DNA of 64,000 bases, taken from Chondrosia reniformis. Lineage: Eukaryota; Porifera; Demospongiae; Chondrillida; Chondrillidae. The notes under the pieces are model-generated. The model saw nothing but the letters and a program-made list of their open reading frames with translations. It had not been told where the DNA came from and did not search any database. A program made the position numbers and the translations under genes. The stretch is from the NCBI GenBank assembly GCA_947172415.1, contig OX359202.1:4884899-4948898 (forward strand). The letters are read 5' to 3'. Positions 1-26,645 of the stretch are shown here, in pieces. Position 1 is the first letter of the stretch. Every line of letters starts with the position of its first letter.

Positions 1-15
1 AAGTACGTATATATA

Positions 16-210
16 TCTTTGGAAAGGGTCATCTTTCGACTTTGGGAGCATCTAGAGACGCCAGTGAGTCACTGAAGAAGACCCCCAGGGTTGAAACGTT
101 TGGCAGAAAGAACAACCAGAAAACTGCTTCTCTAGACGTTCCCAAAGTCGAAAGATGACCTTTCCAAAGATAAGTTTGATGCAGTTAGAAGAAATCCTTA
201 TTCTATTATG
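16..210. mobile_element. Foldback MITE family F1, copy 1 (TDRD9 intron)
   Basis: The outer arms atctttggaaagggtcatct and their reverse complement near 170 enclose inner arms around cccccagggttgaaacgttt. The tail gataagtttgatgcagttag follows. The rest of 1-591 is simple AT-rich intron. Confidence 0.75.
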
Positions 211-591
211 TATATATATATATCATATCTAGGGCCTATTGAGGGGATGTCCCTCCCCTCCGGGAAACTATTGAAATTTGTTGCATATTTAAACTTTTCA
301 CACACTGGATGTTGATCATATAAATGACATCAAATTTAAAGAAGTCAGATAAAATGGCCTTCTTCTACAAAGATAAAATGGCCTTCTTCCACAATCAAAA
401 GTATTTTCTCATCACAGTTATCAGTCAAAAGGCAGTACACAGGCTAGTAAAAGGACTTTAATAACTACAACACATGTGCCCAATATAATAAAACAATATG
501 GTTGGAATCACAAAGGGAGGGGCAATAATCCCCACCACGCCCCCTCAGAGCAATAACTGCCTCAGACATGTCTAACATACAGTAAACTTAC

Positions 592-3242
592 TTCTGCTAC
601 CAACACTTTGCCATCGGTGAGTTGTTTGAAGCGGAGAAAGGCTTCCTTGGTCCACTGCCCATCAGGAGACTTTGTTAGGGAGGGTTTTACTCCTGCTAGG
701 AAGCATTCAAAGGCCTGAGGGAGGGAGTCGAGGAAGGACTGAAATATCATGACACAACATTTTTCTCATATGCTATATCTGCTTAGCTACCTGCATTGGG
801 AGGTGACAGTGTTCCAATGGCAGCTCCCTGAGAGTGTTAGTAGCCACCAGTTCATTGTTGCCATAATCCACAAAATTTACCTACATTATTAATATACATA
901 CACATAGGTAGGTATATTATACACACATACATATGTAGGTACATACGTATACATACGTATACATATAAGTTGCAGTGAAAGCAGTGTCCTAGTAATCAAG
1001 AAAACTAAAGACTTGCCAGCAATAGCAGGATCTGTGCAATATATAACAATTAGATGCAATTTCTTCTAATTGCTCACTTATCTTTGAGATGGTTCATCTT
1101 TAGTCTTTTGAGCATCTAGAGATGCAGTTTGTTTTCCGGTGAGTCGAATGTTTGACCCTGGCAGGTTGTCTTCAGCAACTGATGGTGATTGTTGGAGGTT
1201 ACCTCTCTTTGCCTTCTCTATAAAATAGGCAACCTCCAGTAGTCACCCTCAGTCACTAAAGAAGACCCCCAGGGTCAAAACGTCTGACTCTCAAGAAAAA
1301 CAAACTGTATCTCTAGACGCTCATGACTAAAGATGAACCATCTCAAAGATAAATAGGATTCACAAAAGATCAAGAAAAAGATTCCCAGGGTTGCTGATGA
1401 AGGGTGGAATTCCCAAAAAAAAACAGCTATCTGGCCCAGAGGAGCAGAAGAAGAAAGAGAAGATTATCATCCAAAGCTCTCTCCAGGTTTAGTTCCCTAT
1501 AGGCTTTTTAATTTATTACAGAGTAGGCATAGCATGTAGTATTAGATTATTCATGTAACAACCTTCAAATCTATACTAGAACAAAACATACATAATCACG
1601 AACTACATCACGCTAACCACAGCAAGATGGCTATTCTCCATTACAGATACGGGCACAGCTCTGTAGTAGAGACCATTCCCTGAGTAGGGAGCTAAGCAAG
1701 GGTATCGCACGAGGTGCTGGCCTTGCCGTGCCACCGGTTGCAGGGCTTCTGGACGCTGGTTGATGGCTTCCACCAAGGCATTCAGATAGGACACACTTGA
1801 GGTATCCACTCTCTGTGCCCAAATGTGCCCAGGATCAACAATCTCGTACACCATGAGGTGAATCTGCCCGTGTTTGGGAAGCACTTGTGGTTTGAGCACC
1901 TTCTGGGGAGAACTTGCTGGGGTAACTTGTGGTTTTTGTTCAAAGCTTTGGATGCTGCAGGATATGAGAGAAGAGATTAATCTCTCAGTCATGTACGTAT
2001 ATGTGCCTAGATAGCACTAGTTGTGCATCTTACATATTGTGTTGCTGTATTGTTTTTATGATATATGTACATAATAGCAGGAATTTTTCAAGGGGAGTAA
2101 TTATTTTTAAGGATTTTATTCAAAATTGAAAATTCTTGACTCAAATTGTATTCATATACGTACGTATACAGCACATGTGTGGGTAATCCTTGAAAAATCA
2201 AGCTACAAAGAGCTTCACAAAAATATACATACGTATGTACGTATATATACCCACAAAATTTACTGCTACACAGTAGATCAAAAGTGCAGCTCAATTTTTA
2301 TAATTTAACTATTGCCCACACACTGAACCTGCCCAATCAAAATTTGAATTCATCAGTGACCATAAATATTGAATAATTAAAAATGACTACGTACGTATCA
2401 CTAAGGAAAGATATCTATGTTCTTCTATCACTGTCACTATATTGCATCATGTTAAAAATGTAGACAGTGTAATGTACGCGATATAGTGAAGAAAGAAAAA
2501 CACATGTACGTAATCTTACTTGTTCTGATCTGTAACATAAAATCTTTCCGACTTTATTGTTGTTTGTTGATTTGATTTTTCAATTTCGTCACATTTTTGA
2601 GAAGAAAAGAGATGCAGTGATTCCTCAAACTCCTTTAGTTTTAAAGCCATTCGCACACTTGGTAATGCATTAGTTGTTTCTCTTTCAATTTCTTGCCGTG
2701 AAGGTCGAGCTCCCTCAAACACAATGTAGGCCCTAAATTGGAGAGCACCGTGCATTCTATCTGCCATGCATTAAAACCACTCACAAGTCAAAACAATTTA
2801 AATCAAATTTGAAAACAAAGCTAGACAATCTTACTTGCTAGATTGAAAGCACACTTTCTTTCCTGCGCCACAATTATCAAACATTTGACATAGAGCTGCT
2901 CTATACTGCTGAGGGTAAGGTGGCACGTTTCCCAACTAAACCAAAAATAAAGAGACTCTTAGCAACTAAACCAAAAATAAAGAGTCTCTTAGCAACTAAA
3001 CCAAAAATAAAGAGTCTCTTAGCAGCTAAACCAAAAATAAAGAGTCTCTTAGCAACTAAACCAAAAATAAAGAGTCTCTTAGCAACTAAACCAAAAATAA
3101 AGAGTCTCTTAGCAACTGAGACAAAATGGCTTTCTGCAGTTAAACTTCAGCTTCACATTAATGGATGTACAGTATGTGGTGTTGTTCATGGAAATGCTAA
3201 GAAATAGTGAGTCTTAGATTTGTACAAGTAGATATTGAAAAA

Positions 3243-3277
<35 letters not shown>

Positions 3278-6200
3278 ATTGAAAAAGAACAAGATATAGA
3301 AATTGAGGTCCCAGCTATACTTGTAATGTGGCCATGTTCAACTGACTATGACAGTAGTATTGGGGTCCAGTCCATACATCTCCTTGGCAACCAAATCTTC
3401 CTCCACTTTGTTCATAGAGAAGTAGTTAGGATAAAAGGCTCCAGTTATGAGGCACTAGGAATTAGACTAGAGTGAATAAAATGGCGTCATCCTCCATCAC
3501 AGTCTTACTTTTAGTATTAATATGTCATCTGCATCAAGTTCTTCAAAATCACTAAAAAGGAAAACAATAAAATGTGGAGAGGTTACACATTAAAGACAAA
3601 GTAGTGCTTCCTACGGCCTCAGGAGCTGCTTTGTTGCTTGGATATTGAAGGACTTTAGACGACCCTCAAGTTCTTTAACCAGATCGGCAACCTTACAAAT
3701 ACAGAAATAGCAGTGTATGTGGATGGATGGACGCTGATTGGTTGAGTGAGGATTAGCTGGATGAAGGGTGCATGGATGGGAGCTATATGGAATGTGGATG
3801 AGGGTGGGATGGCATGAAAGAGGGTGGGATGGCATGAATGAGGGTGGGATGGCATGAATGAGGGTGGATTGATGATTTGGGTTGAAATACCATATTAATA
3901 TCTTTAATTTGTATATAATTCCTTTCCGCCCATTCAGCTTCCTAAAATACAGAGTTACGTATACTGAAATTAAACTATCTGTAACCAACTGTATATACGT
4001 AATTATTAACCATTGTGTGGTCTCTAAATTTTCCTGTATTTTTTCGGAAGAGCCAATCTTTATAAGCAATCAACATGGCAATGCAATCACTTTGCGAGTT
4101 GCTAGAGTAGGCAAGCTTTGATCTATAAAACAAAAAGAGTAGGCAAGCTTTGATCTATAAAACAAAAAGGTCATTAATTAACTTCAGACATATGTACAGT
4201 ACTGCATTAAAGCAAAAAGCGTATCTGATTTTGTATGTGTCATACATTTTGATTTAAGATAGAGCTAATTTTGTAAATCAAAATGGATTTGATAGTGTTT
4301 CTATTACTATCAGTAGTTACATGTGGTGTAACTACATTTATACGTACGTAAGTAATGAGCATAGAGTAATTACATCTTAGCTGCAGCAAATCACTTCAAA
4401 CAATACTAAAAAGTTGACAAATTTAGGCAAAGTGTCTCAATCATTTTAGGACTTGTGGTCCTCCAGCTACATGTGGGTGGCAAACTGTAAAATGTGCATG
4501 TATCTTCATCTAAAGCTCTCTTCAGGTTTAGTTCCCCTATAGGCTCTTTAACAGAATAGGCATAGCATGTAGGAAAATGGTATCTTAGATTTTTCATGGA
4601 GTTCAAAACAAAAATTTACATTGCAAATTACAAGATTGGTTGTGCACTTCTGGCATACTATACTTACTATGTACTGTACATATTATATACAGACTATATA
4701 TACGTACATGTATAAATGTACGTACGTATATTGCACTGTACCTGCTTGATTCAAATGCTCTCACGTAAGACCTTTTGAAGAAACTTCTGAGTGACAGTGA
4801 AGCAGCAATCACCAGTGTCTCCGAGAGGTATCCGAAGGTGTGACCAAGAATGAGTAACCTCCCAATCTTCACATCCACCGGCAGCTTAGCCAAAACACGA
4901 CCAACAAATGTCAGGTCGCCATCGTAAGGTGAAAGAACTTCACCCCTGTAGATGGACAGTGCTCCGACCTACAAAATGGGAATGAGCCGAACATTGCAAA
5001 AATGAATAATTAGCAGGGTAAGCTTGGATAATAAGTCCTCTATTAATAAATACTCTGTTAATAATGATTAAGAACAGGGACTCTGTTAATAATGATTAAG
5101 AACAGGGACTCTGTTAATAATGATTAAGAACAGGGACTCTGTTATTAATGATTAAGAACAGGGACTCTGTTATTAATGATTAAGAACAGGGACTCTGTTA
5201 ATAATGATTAAAAACAGGGACTATGTTAATAATGATTAAGAACAGGGACTCTGTTATTAATGATTAAGAACAGGGACTCTGTTAATAATGATTAAAAACA
5301 GGGACTATGTTAATAATGATTAAGAACAGGGAATCTGTTATTAATGATTAAGAACAGAGACTCTGTTAATAATGATTAAAAACAGGGACTGTATGGGTCA
5401 ATTACAGAAAGCTGTATTGCAATATTTAGAGCTATCTCTATCTAGTACAAAAACTTTATACTGGTTCTCCTGATGGGGAAGGCTATAAGGTTACTTTTAG
5501 CATAAATTATGACATAAAACTCAAAAAGCAATTGATAAAAGTTATGCCACAATCTAAATGGACTGGCCTGCTTCAAATTTAATATGGTTCGCTCAATATT
5601 CTCCAAATTTGGGGGTTGCAGTGCAGAGGCAAGTAATCTCCTGGGCTCTCCACTGTCGAGCAGTTTAGCTCGCAATACTGTAGTCTCCAAAGGACATCTC
5701 TGGAAAGGAGGGACAAGAAGTGGGTAGAATCATGCAGTATTTGAATATGCAAAGAAGCATACTTGCATCTCTGGAGAACTGTATTCAGATAAATGCTTTT
5801 TGTATGTAGTCTCCTTGATCAATCTGTAACACTCTCCGGAAGCCACACGACCAGCTCGACCTTAAAAGGTAGGAAAATTCAAGTAACATAATTATCTAGA
5901 GCAATGATGTACTATAACTAAGACACACCCTTCCTCTGTTCAAGTGAAGCCTTGGACGTCCATCCCAACTGGAGGCATTGGTAGTTAGTATTTGGGTCCG
6001 TCAACAGTTCCTTACAGAGACAAAAGTCAATCACTGCAAAATAGAGGACAATGTTAATTAATTGTTGTTAATTAAGGGGACTTCCCCTCTAAGTGTTGTC
6101 TCACCATATCTGATATCTGGCACAGTGATTGAACTCTCAGCAATGTTGGTCGCCAGGATGACCTTCCTCTTTCCCTTGTCTGGTGCCCTAAAGGCCATTT

Positions 6201-9046
6201 GCTGCTCGCTCAGAGAGACAGTGGAGTGTAACGGGATCACAGTCAGCCTATGTACACACACCAATTATATAACCATATTATATGGGTGTACATAACATTA
6301 CAACACACGTACATACAGTGAATGTATTACAAGATATGTACAGTGAATGTATTACAAGATATGTACATACAGTGAATGTATTACAACACACATACATACA
6401 GTGAATGTATTATAATGAATGTATTACAAGATATGTATGTACAGTGAGTATATTACTATACACATACTGAGAATTAAAGAGTAACTGATTCAGGACAGCA
6501 TCCATTCCTTTGATCTCTGGTAATCCAGGAAGAAAGACCAACACGGTACCACGAGTTCCCAGGCTCTCCAAGCTCCTAGGACCACGGCTGTGAATAGTGG
6601 AGAAGAACATACATCTCAACCAGAGAGAACCAGTAATAACACTGCAGACGCCATTGAGCTAATGGACTCACATTCTACTTTCCTGTTCCCTCTCTCGTCT
6701 GTCGAAACTTTGAATCAGATTGGCACAAAGCTCCATCATAGGCCTAGTAATTCTCAGATTGTGCATATCCATATCAGGTACCTATGACATCAAAACTAAA
6801 TTTCAACACCAGAAATGAGGTTAAAGAGTCGCTTAACCTTTCCTATTCTTCTTCCTGCCAGTTTGTCCAAGTAAAATAAATCAACATTGTAGGCTTTCCC
6901 CGGCACACTCACTAACGGAGCTGGCTCATGACAGCCATCTTGAATTGATGCAAAATAATTTCTAAACAGGTGAGTGTCAATTGAGGCTGACATTAGTATC
7001 ACCTAACAAAATACAAAGTGAAACATTTTAGAAGTGCATGTAGAAGATTCATTTCCTGCAGCTATTCAGTCATCGCTCACTCAGTCTCCAAAGTCAACGA
7101 GTTTTTCAATTACCTTTTTATCAAAATTTAGTACACATACGTATGTACATAGATTGTAAAGCATGTAAGTAAAATGGTGCATTGATTATTCATATGTATG
7201 TGTGAAATTAAACTTAAGTAACATCAATCAATCAATCAATATATGCACTCTACAAACAATAGCAATAATCAATTGTGAGTAGTTATGTAAGAAATAGTTT
7301 AATATTTAATAAGCAGACCAGTTATGCATTGTCGATTGCAGTTTACCTGATGTTAACTGTACTGTTTTTGAGATGGTTAAACTTTTGGCTTTTGAGTGTC
7401 CAGAGATGCAGTTTGTTTTCCTGAGATTCGGACGTTTTGACCCTGGGGACCTTCTTCAGCAACACTCAAGAAAACAAACTGTATTTCTAGACACTCAAGA
7501 GACTAAAGATGAACCACTTTAAAGATAAATTTAGTGCAATTAGAAGAAAACCCTATCATCTACGTACATTATATACTGCTTCAATACACTGACTTTTACA
7601 TAATTATATACCCAATCAGTTTGAAATAAAAAGACAGCCATCAACCATCCTACCTTTACATTGGGTGAGTTTGTTCTTAATAGTTTCCTCACAATCAGCA
7701 GACAAAAATCAGTGTCCTGATCTCGCTCGTGGACCTCGTCCAAAATGACATGAGTATACTGGTTCAGGTTCTTCATTGAAATCAGCTTTTGGAGCAGAAC
7801 GCCAGTGGTTACAAACGTTAAACGTGTGTCTTCAGAGATGCAGTGACTCAGCCCAATCTGGTATCCGACAAGAGTGCCCAATTGCCACTTCCTCTCTTTG
7901 CAAATGAAGTTGGCTATGCTGGTGGCTGCTATTCGTCTAGGTTGGGTACAGACAATATTGCAATGGCGCCTATTGGTGGCATAGGCATCCAATATGTATT
8001 GAGGTACTTGGGTGGTCTTTCCACTTCCTGCAGAACACACAGCATGAACACTAATTTTGAAACTTTAAGCTCATATGACATTTGGTACCTACGTGCATAC
8101 CTTTCCAAAAATAAAATCTACTGAATATAACACACTGAATATCCTTGGTAAGTGTTTCAATCGGGACACAAACAGAACTCCCAGTAGAGCAATGTAAAGT
8201 GTCAGCTCCAGGTAGCATAACTACAGTATGTACTTTTTGGGTCAGTTGTCCAGACCAGACATTGCAATTGGTAATTGGTTAGCACTCACGACTACCTTTG
8301 AACAAACTTTCCCACTAGAATGATGTCAACACTCAGCGATAACCTTTTCCGGTCTGGACAACTGACCCAAAAAGTACTATGTAATGTAGTCTGGAGGTGA
8401 GATTACAATACTGATAACCATACCACATTAACACTCAACTATCCCCCCAAACAATACTGATAACCATATACCACATTAACACTCAACTATCCCCCAAACA
8501 ATACAGGCTTGAATATTCAATTAAATACAAACCTGTTGCTCCCTCAATGACTGTCACTTGGTTGCCTTCGATGGTGTCGACTATATTCTCGTATATTGGC
8601 GTAATAGGATGAGATGTATTGTACGTGTGACTTGTCTGATAATACTTGTCAAACACGTCTGTCGATTGTACAGGTGCATACGCATCGTCCCCGGGCTTAG
8701 CTTTCGGGTCTACTGGCTTGGACGGTATGAACATTTCCTTTTCATCATCGAAATAACTGTACCATTCGCTTGAAGCTGTTTTGGAAGAATTGAGTTCCTC
8801 CGTGTCCATGCTATCTAGACGATTGCTAAGCTGTACCAGTTTGGAGTAGGCTGTAGATTTAGACAGACCTGTGCGGTCATCTTGTCGCTTCGCTAGGCCA
8901 CTCTGAAACGTATTAGCCTTCTTTTCAGCAGGCATAGGCGAGGATAAGAAAAACCAATCCCGCACGGGGTCTCGCTTCCCCTCTGCCATATTTGAGTAAA
9001 ACCCCTCCGATGCACACGCCTCCCTATTCAAACTCAAATTAGACAT
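592..9046 (-). CDS. TDRD9: TDRD9-like ATP-dependent RNA helicase with Tudor domain (3' end beyond window)
   Basis: In animals TDRD9 is a germline DExH helicase of the piRNA pathway that silences transposons in nuage. Twenty exons were traced by matching phases: 8533-9046, 7654-8027, 6838-7002, 6672-6781, 6468-6587, 6105-6247, 5929-6033, 5763-5860, 5568-5699, 4742-4968, 4011-4122, 3891-3941, 3615-3691, 3509-3551, 3347-3454, 2835-2935, 2520-2732, 1645-1954, 791-880, 592-738. Visible motifs: GATGSGKT (spliced across exons 1-2), TQPRRIAA, DEVHERD, SAS, TNIAESSITVPDIRY and QRKGRAGR. A winged-helix/HA2 region follows, then AGAFYPNY-type sequence (here TGAFYPNYF). The Tudor domain ends in VDYGNNE. 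Exon 20 (GKVLVAE) stops at a donor, so the C-terminus lies left of base 1. The start at 9046 is the first Met of the open frame; a Met 19 codons in is an alternative. The exon 9 donor is non-GT (see findings). Orthology to TDRD9 is an inference from the helicase-plus-Tudor order; I am quite sure of it. Confidence 0.93.
1060..1355. mobile_element. Foldback MITE family F1, copy 2 (TDRD9 intron)
   Basis: Same arms (tctttgagatggttcatctt and inverse) with the core gaccctgg...ccagggtc and a duplicated inner segment. The remaining intron 892-1059 is AT-rich. Confidence 0.75.
2934..3117. repeat. 30-bp tandem repeat ending at a TDRD9 splice acceptor
   Basis: Six units with aactaaaccaaaaataaaga. On minus each unit ends TTTTTGGTTTAG, and the last one is the exon 16 acceptor. 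Confidence 0.95.
3242..3273. repeat. (GATT)n microsatellite
   Basis: Eight near-perfect units in a TDRD9 intron. Confidence 0.95.
3755..3870. repeat. Tandem repeat in TDRD9 intron 12
   Basis: Units of gagggtgggatggcatgaat. Proline/His-rich minus ORFs over it are repeat by-products. Confidence 0.85.
4105..4168 (-). repeat. 32-bp tandem duplication over the TDRD9 exon 11 acceptor
   Basis: Two exact copies of gagtaggcaagctttgatct ataaaacaaaaa, each carrying the acceptor TTTTATAG and the first exon bases. Confidence 0.9.
5030..5395. repeat. 28-bp minisatellite in TDRD9 intron 9
   Basis: About 13 units of taataatgattaagaacagg gactctgt with few variants (attaa/ataat, agaac/aaaac). Confidence 0.95.
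6300..6460. repeat. Short tandem repeat in TDRD9 intron 5
   Basis: Repeats of acagtgaatgtattacaaga tatgtac with variants. Confidence 0.85.
7360..7545. mobile_element. Foldback MITE family F1, copy 3 (TDRD9 intron 2)
   Basis: Arms as above, with the core gttttgaccctggggacctt. The same tail (ttagtgcaattagaagaaaa) follows, supporting a real family. The rest of 7003-7653 is AT-rich with a short (CAAT)n. Confidence 0.75.
8231..8377. mobile_element. MITE family F2, copy 1 (TDRD9 intron 1)
   Basis: Terminal inverted repeats of about 26 bp beginning tactttttgggtcagttgtc and continuing cagacc. No ORF. Confidence 0.8.
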
Positions 9047-9503
9047 GAACTTACGTAAATTTAAGTAGGTCCCTGCTTAAATATATATCATATTTACTTT
9101 TAAGGTGCCTTTTAAGTTTATGCTAGAAGAGGAGGATATGTATATAGGTATACAAACCAAATTCAAAAGCAATGTATAAGTGTACATTGCATATTTAATT
9201 AATAATAGACCAGCATAATGTTACTTGTACTGTATAATCCAATGGCGATAAGCAAAACTGTAAATTGTTATATTCCCTGGCATTAATTCCATAGAGGGTA
9301 CTTTGCTACACAACAATATACTAAACATCTACTAGATATACGTATTAATATTGGGCCATTATAATTGAGTGAAAGTCAGGGGGAAAATGTAAGATGAAGC
9401 AAAAACGTTTTGTCTACAAAACATCTACAGTGCCTAGAACTTAGTAGTAGAACAGAGTTGCTGTGCTACATAATCCAAATTCCTCTAATCTTTCTTTCAT
9501 TTC
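9047..9503. other. Intergenic spacer between TDRD9 start and SPT-A stop
   Basis: 457 bp of AT-rich sequence. It must hold the TDRD9 promoter on minus. No TATA box or other element could be singled out. Confidence 0.5.
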
Positions 9504-15675
<6,172 letters not shown>

Positions 15676-16149
15676 AGAATGTACTTAAATTGCCGCGCCG
15701 TCAATCGCGTTTCCTTTAGACTAATAGACTAATCGCCAAACACAGAAAGTACTATATAGGTTTCTGTACGATAGCAGCTCCTAGATAATTCTGACATGCA
15801 CGATTAGGAGATGAAGCGAGGAACTGGCTACATGCAAGCGAACTGACCCGGCGCCAAACGTTAACCTCAACTGGTTTCCGGTCATGTTCGAAATAAAATT
15901 ACATTATCACCTCTCTAGTAGGTTGGCCGAAAATTAATGTATATCAATCAACACTTAATAAATCAGCGATTCCCCTTTATCCATGGTACGCACAAAACAC
16001 AGAAGTGATAGTGTATGGCTAAACCTCAGCATTCCACTTCTGTGTGGTTGGCCAACCCATAGAAGTATGATCTCTACTTTGAAATTAGCTGTTTCTATTT
16101 CCAGATACCAGAGAATAATTAAGTACTATTTCGAGTTTAAAAAATTCGT

Positions 16150-16385
16150 GCCTGGCGCCCCCATAAATTCGTTCAATTTCAAGTATTCTTCTTTCCAGGC
16201 TTCCCATATTTTTGTTCCAGTGGCAGTGGAGACCTCAGGTGCATGTGCTCCCCTTACCCTGACCTTTTTGTCAGAGCTGGGTAGAAGGATGGAGCAGACC
16301 TCCAGAGAAAAGAGAGAGAAATTGTTCCTCCTCCAGAGAGTGTCAGTAGCTATTCAACAAGGAAATTATGCACTAACAATATTAA
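16150..16385 (+). pseudogene. LINE C-terminal scrap between SPT copies A and B
   Basis: Reads HIFVPVAVETSGACAPLTLT ... ELGRRM ... FLLQRVSVAIQQGNYA, the conserved end of a non-LTR retrotransposon ORF2. It is part of a longer open stretch (15983-16477) whose first half is repeat-derived. The remaining 890 bp between the two SPT genes hold a foldback remnant (15915-16056) and nothing else recognised. Confidence 0.65.
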
Positions 16386-16567
16386 CTTATAACTCCATTT
16401 ATTATCATTTCCTGTTATGCAATTATCACTGGAAAAAAAATATTGAATGTTTCATATTACTAAAATATATAAAATAATTTACAGTTGATTATATGAGACT
16501 GTTAGCTATATAGATATTACTAAGTTTTTGATTATTCTGATCCAAATTTAACGCTTTACATCAGTGA

Positions 16568-24571
<8,004 letters not shown>

Positions 24572-25129
24572 GCTGTAAGCAATACGTACGGCTCAAATAG
24601 CTCGCACGTGATTACCTGGCCTGAGGTGATGTGTCCTGATACAAATCGTACGATGCCATTTTCAGCTTGTTCCTGTTGTTATGGCTACATGCACACCTAT
24701 AATGTATGCGTTCTTTTGAACCACATCATGAACCATGAAAATTTGTACATCATGTGAAAGAGAAAAGGGGGGTGAATCTCGCAGACGGCAATAAGTTTAA
24801 TCAGTAACACATATGACTAAGTTCACACCACTGTCTGGCTTGGTTCAATAATAAAGATTTTAAACAGACAATTCTTTATACCAGTGTTTGACATTTGTAC
24901 TCATGTAAATGGTTTATGAGCAGTTGGTGGAAGTCTTTTCAGCCTCGTCTGTACAATATTTTTCTTGGTGATCTCTTTTTGCAGCAACATTGGTAATTCC
25001 CCTTGCATTGTGGTTTTGCACCCTTGAGACCTTCAGGGGGAGTTCGTACAGATAGTGAATGCAATTATTCTTGGAGCTCCTCCTTCCTTATAGACTACTA
25101 AATCTGTTCTTGCAATGGTAACAAGTATT
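24572..25129. other. Upstream region of SPT-B
   Basis: Unique-looking sequence upstream of the SPT-B start, including a short GC-richer segment near 24590-24670. No gene was recognised. Confidence 0.4.
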
Positions 25130-25500
25130 TGGCAAGGAATTGTTGCCAGTGGGTTTCAGTAGCTCTATAAATGTCTATATCAGCATAAACTGACTGTTAG
25201 AATAGACATTCTATAAGGGCCTTTGAGAGGTGGTTTAGGACAGCATCATGTCTCCAGGTGTATCTTCTATTGGCATAGGTTGCCTAGAGTTGGAAGAGTT
25301 TCTGAGCATGCTTGATTGGAGAACAAAGGAAAACCATCCTGATGGTAAACTATCAGCAATTCTTTTCCACACCTGGTTTTCCTAATAACCTCCAGGGCTT
25401 TACCCTGACTTTCAATGATTGTAGCTCATTTCCCATCATATCTTCTTTTCTTCTGTGAGCTTGGATCATGAGGTATCCTTCATAGTAAAATACATCTATA
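25130..25500 (-). pseudogene. LINE remnant upstream of SPT copy B
   Basis: Broken minus-strand frames read RYTWRHDAVLNHLSKAL and ARTDLVVYKEGGAPRIIAFT, matching the order seen near the end of LINE ORF2. Many stops. It precedes the sulfotransferase fragment on the other strand. Confidence 0.55.
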
Positions 25501-25642
25501 TGGGTAACTAGCCATAGGGTCTAGATCTACACAACCTCAGAGAAGCTTACTAGCTCACGTAACACATTTTCTTTGAGTGATATGTTTGGTCGTACTATCC
25601 CAATCAGGAAGGGAAAGGTGCCCTCACATTTTAAGAATTAAA

Positions 25643-26115
25643 TCTGTACTTAATATGAAAAGATGCAGTTTATGATGAAAAACTCACCAGACAAGGTTGC
25701 CTTGGCTAGTTTTCCTGGATCTGGGAACACATGGAGCCGTCTCCTCCTGGAGGAGTTGACAGGATATTTTACTGGATCTGTGTACTGTGACGGAAAACTA
25801 CTGTATGCATACTGGAATGCTCTGTGAAGAGATTACTAATACTTCAGTTGTGGCTGCAAAAACACAAGATGGTGGAAAGGGCTGGACCAAAGTGATTTAT
25901 TTATTTCATAACCCATGGCTCTCCTTCTTATCCGCTTATACATACCTCATTTAAAAGGAGTCTAAAATTAACATTCCCTATTCAAATTTTAATAGGCAGT
26001 ACAATAAGTGGAAATACTTGCATGTGGAATTATTATGTATATATTTAATGGAAACATCTTCTCAGCTATGACTTATATACTGAAAAGAAAATCAACCTCA
26101 TCTATAAAGAACCAG
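25643..26115 (+). pseudogene. Sulfotransferase pseudogene fragment between SPT copies B and C
   Basis: The plus strand reads [19 protein letters not shown] followed by [23 protein letters not shown], then breaks by frameshift and stop. Later pieces (GGKGWTKVIYLF, a Leu-Tyr-rich end) are recognisable but out of frame and shortened. The anchor, stem and C-terminal segment are absent. It is in opposite orientation to the main array 12 kb away. It is a decayed relative that shows the two gene families have been interleaved. Confidence 0.85.
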
Positions 26116-26645
26116 CTAGTATAGTATAGTTCGAGTGTAGGGGTGCCAGGCGCAGTGAAAATATGTGAAAATTAGCAACTTTCGACAACAAAGCAGTTAC
26201 AGTAGCTATATATCACTAAGACATTAATCAGCTAAATTTGGAACCTTCATCAGGAGAAAACATGATTAAGTAATTGATAGTTTTTATCCTGCGAGTATCC
26301 GATATGCATGCAATGTATCCAGCCATATACACGATTGTGAAGGGGATCAAGCAGTCAGTCTGTCGGCAAGAAAGTCGGTATACAGGCCTTTGGCAACTCC
26401 ACACTAGAGCATAGGCGTCGGAACCGGGGGGGTGTGTGGCAGGAGGGCCATGGGCCGCCCCCCATGCAGTTTTTACAGGAAGGTGTACCTCCAGCTTTCT
26501 TACACCTCATAGTCCTGATGTCCTGATGCCCTTAGGATTGTGAGCTGGATAGTTCATGTGAATTGGCTGCTGCAGAAGCTTATAGAAGACATTTTATGAG
26601 TTCTGCAATACATTGCATGGAAATGTTTTGGCTGGGCCTGCGTGG
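26116..26645. other. Spacer with no recognised gene
   Basis: Contains a short G/C-rich patch (26410-26470) resembling repeat ends. Otherwise nothing supported. Confidence 0.4.

Noticed and set aside
2920-3207. 95-codon ORF with a 10-residue repeat (KPKIKSLLAT)
   Set aside because: The 30-bp repeat is a multiple of three, so it stays open. It lies in a TDRD9 intron and over exon 16 on the other strand.
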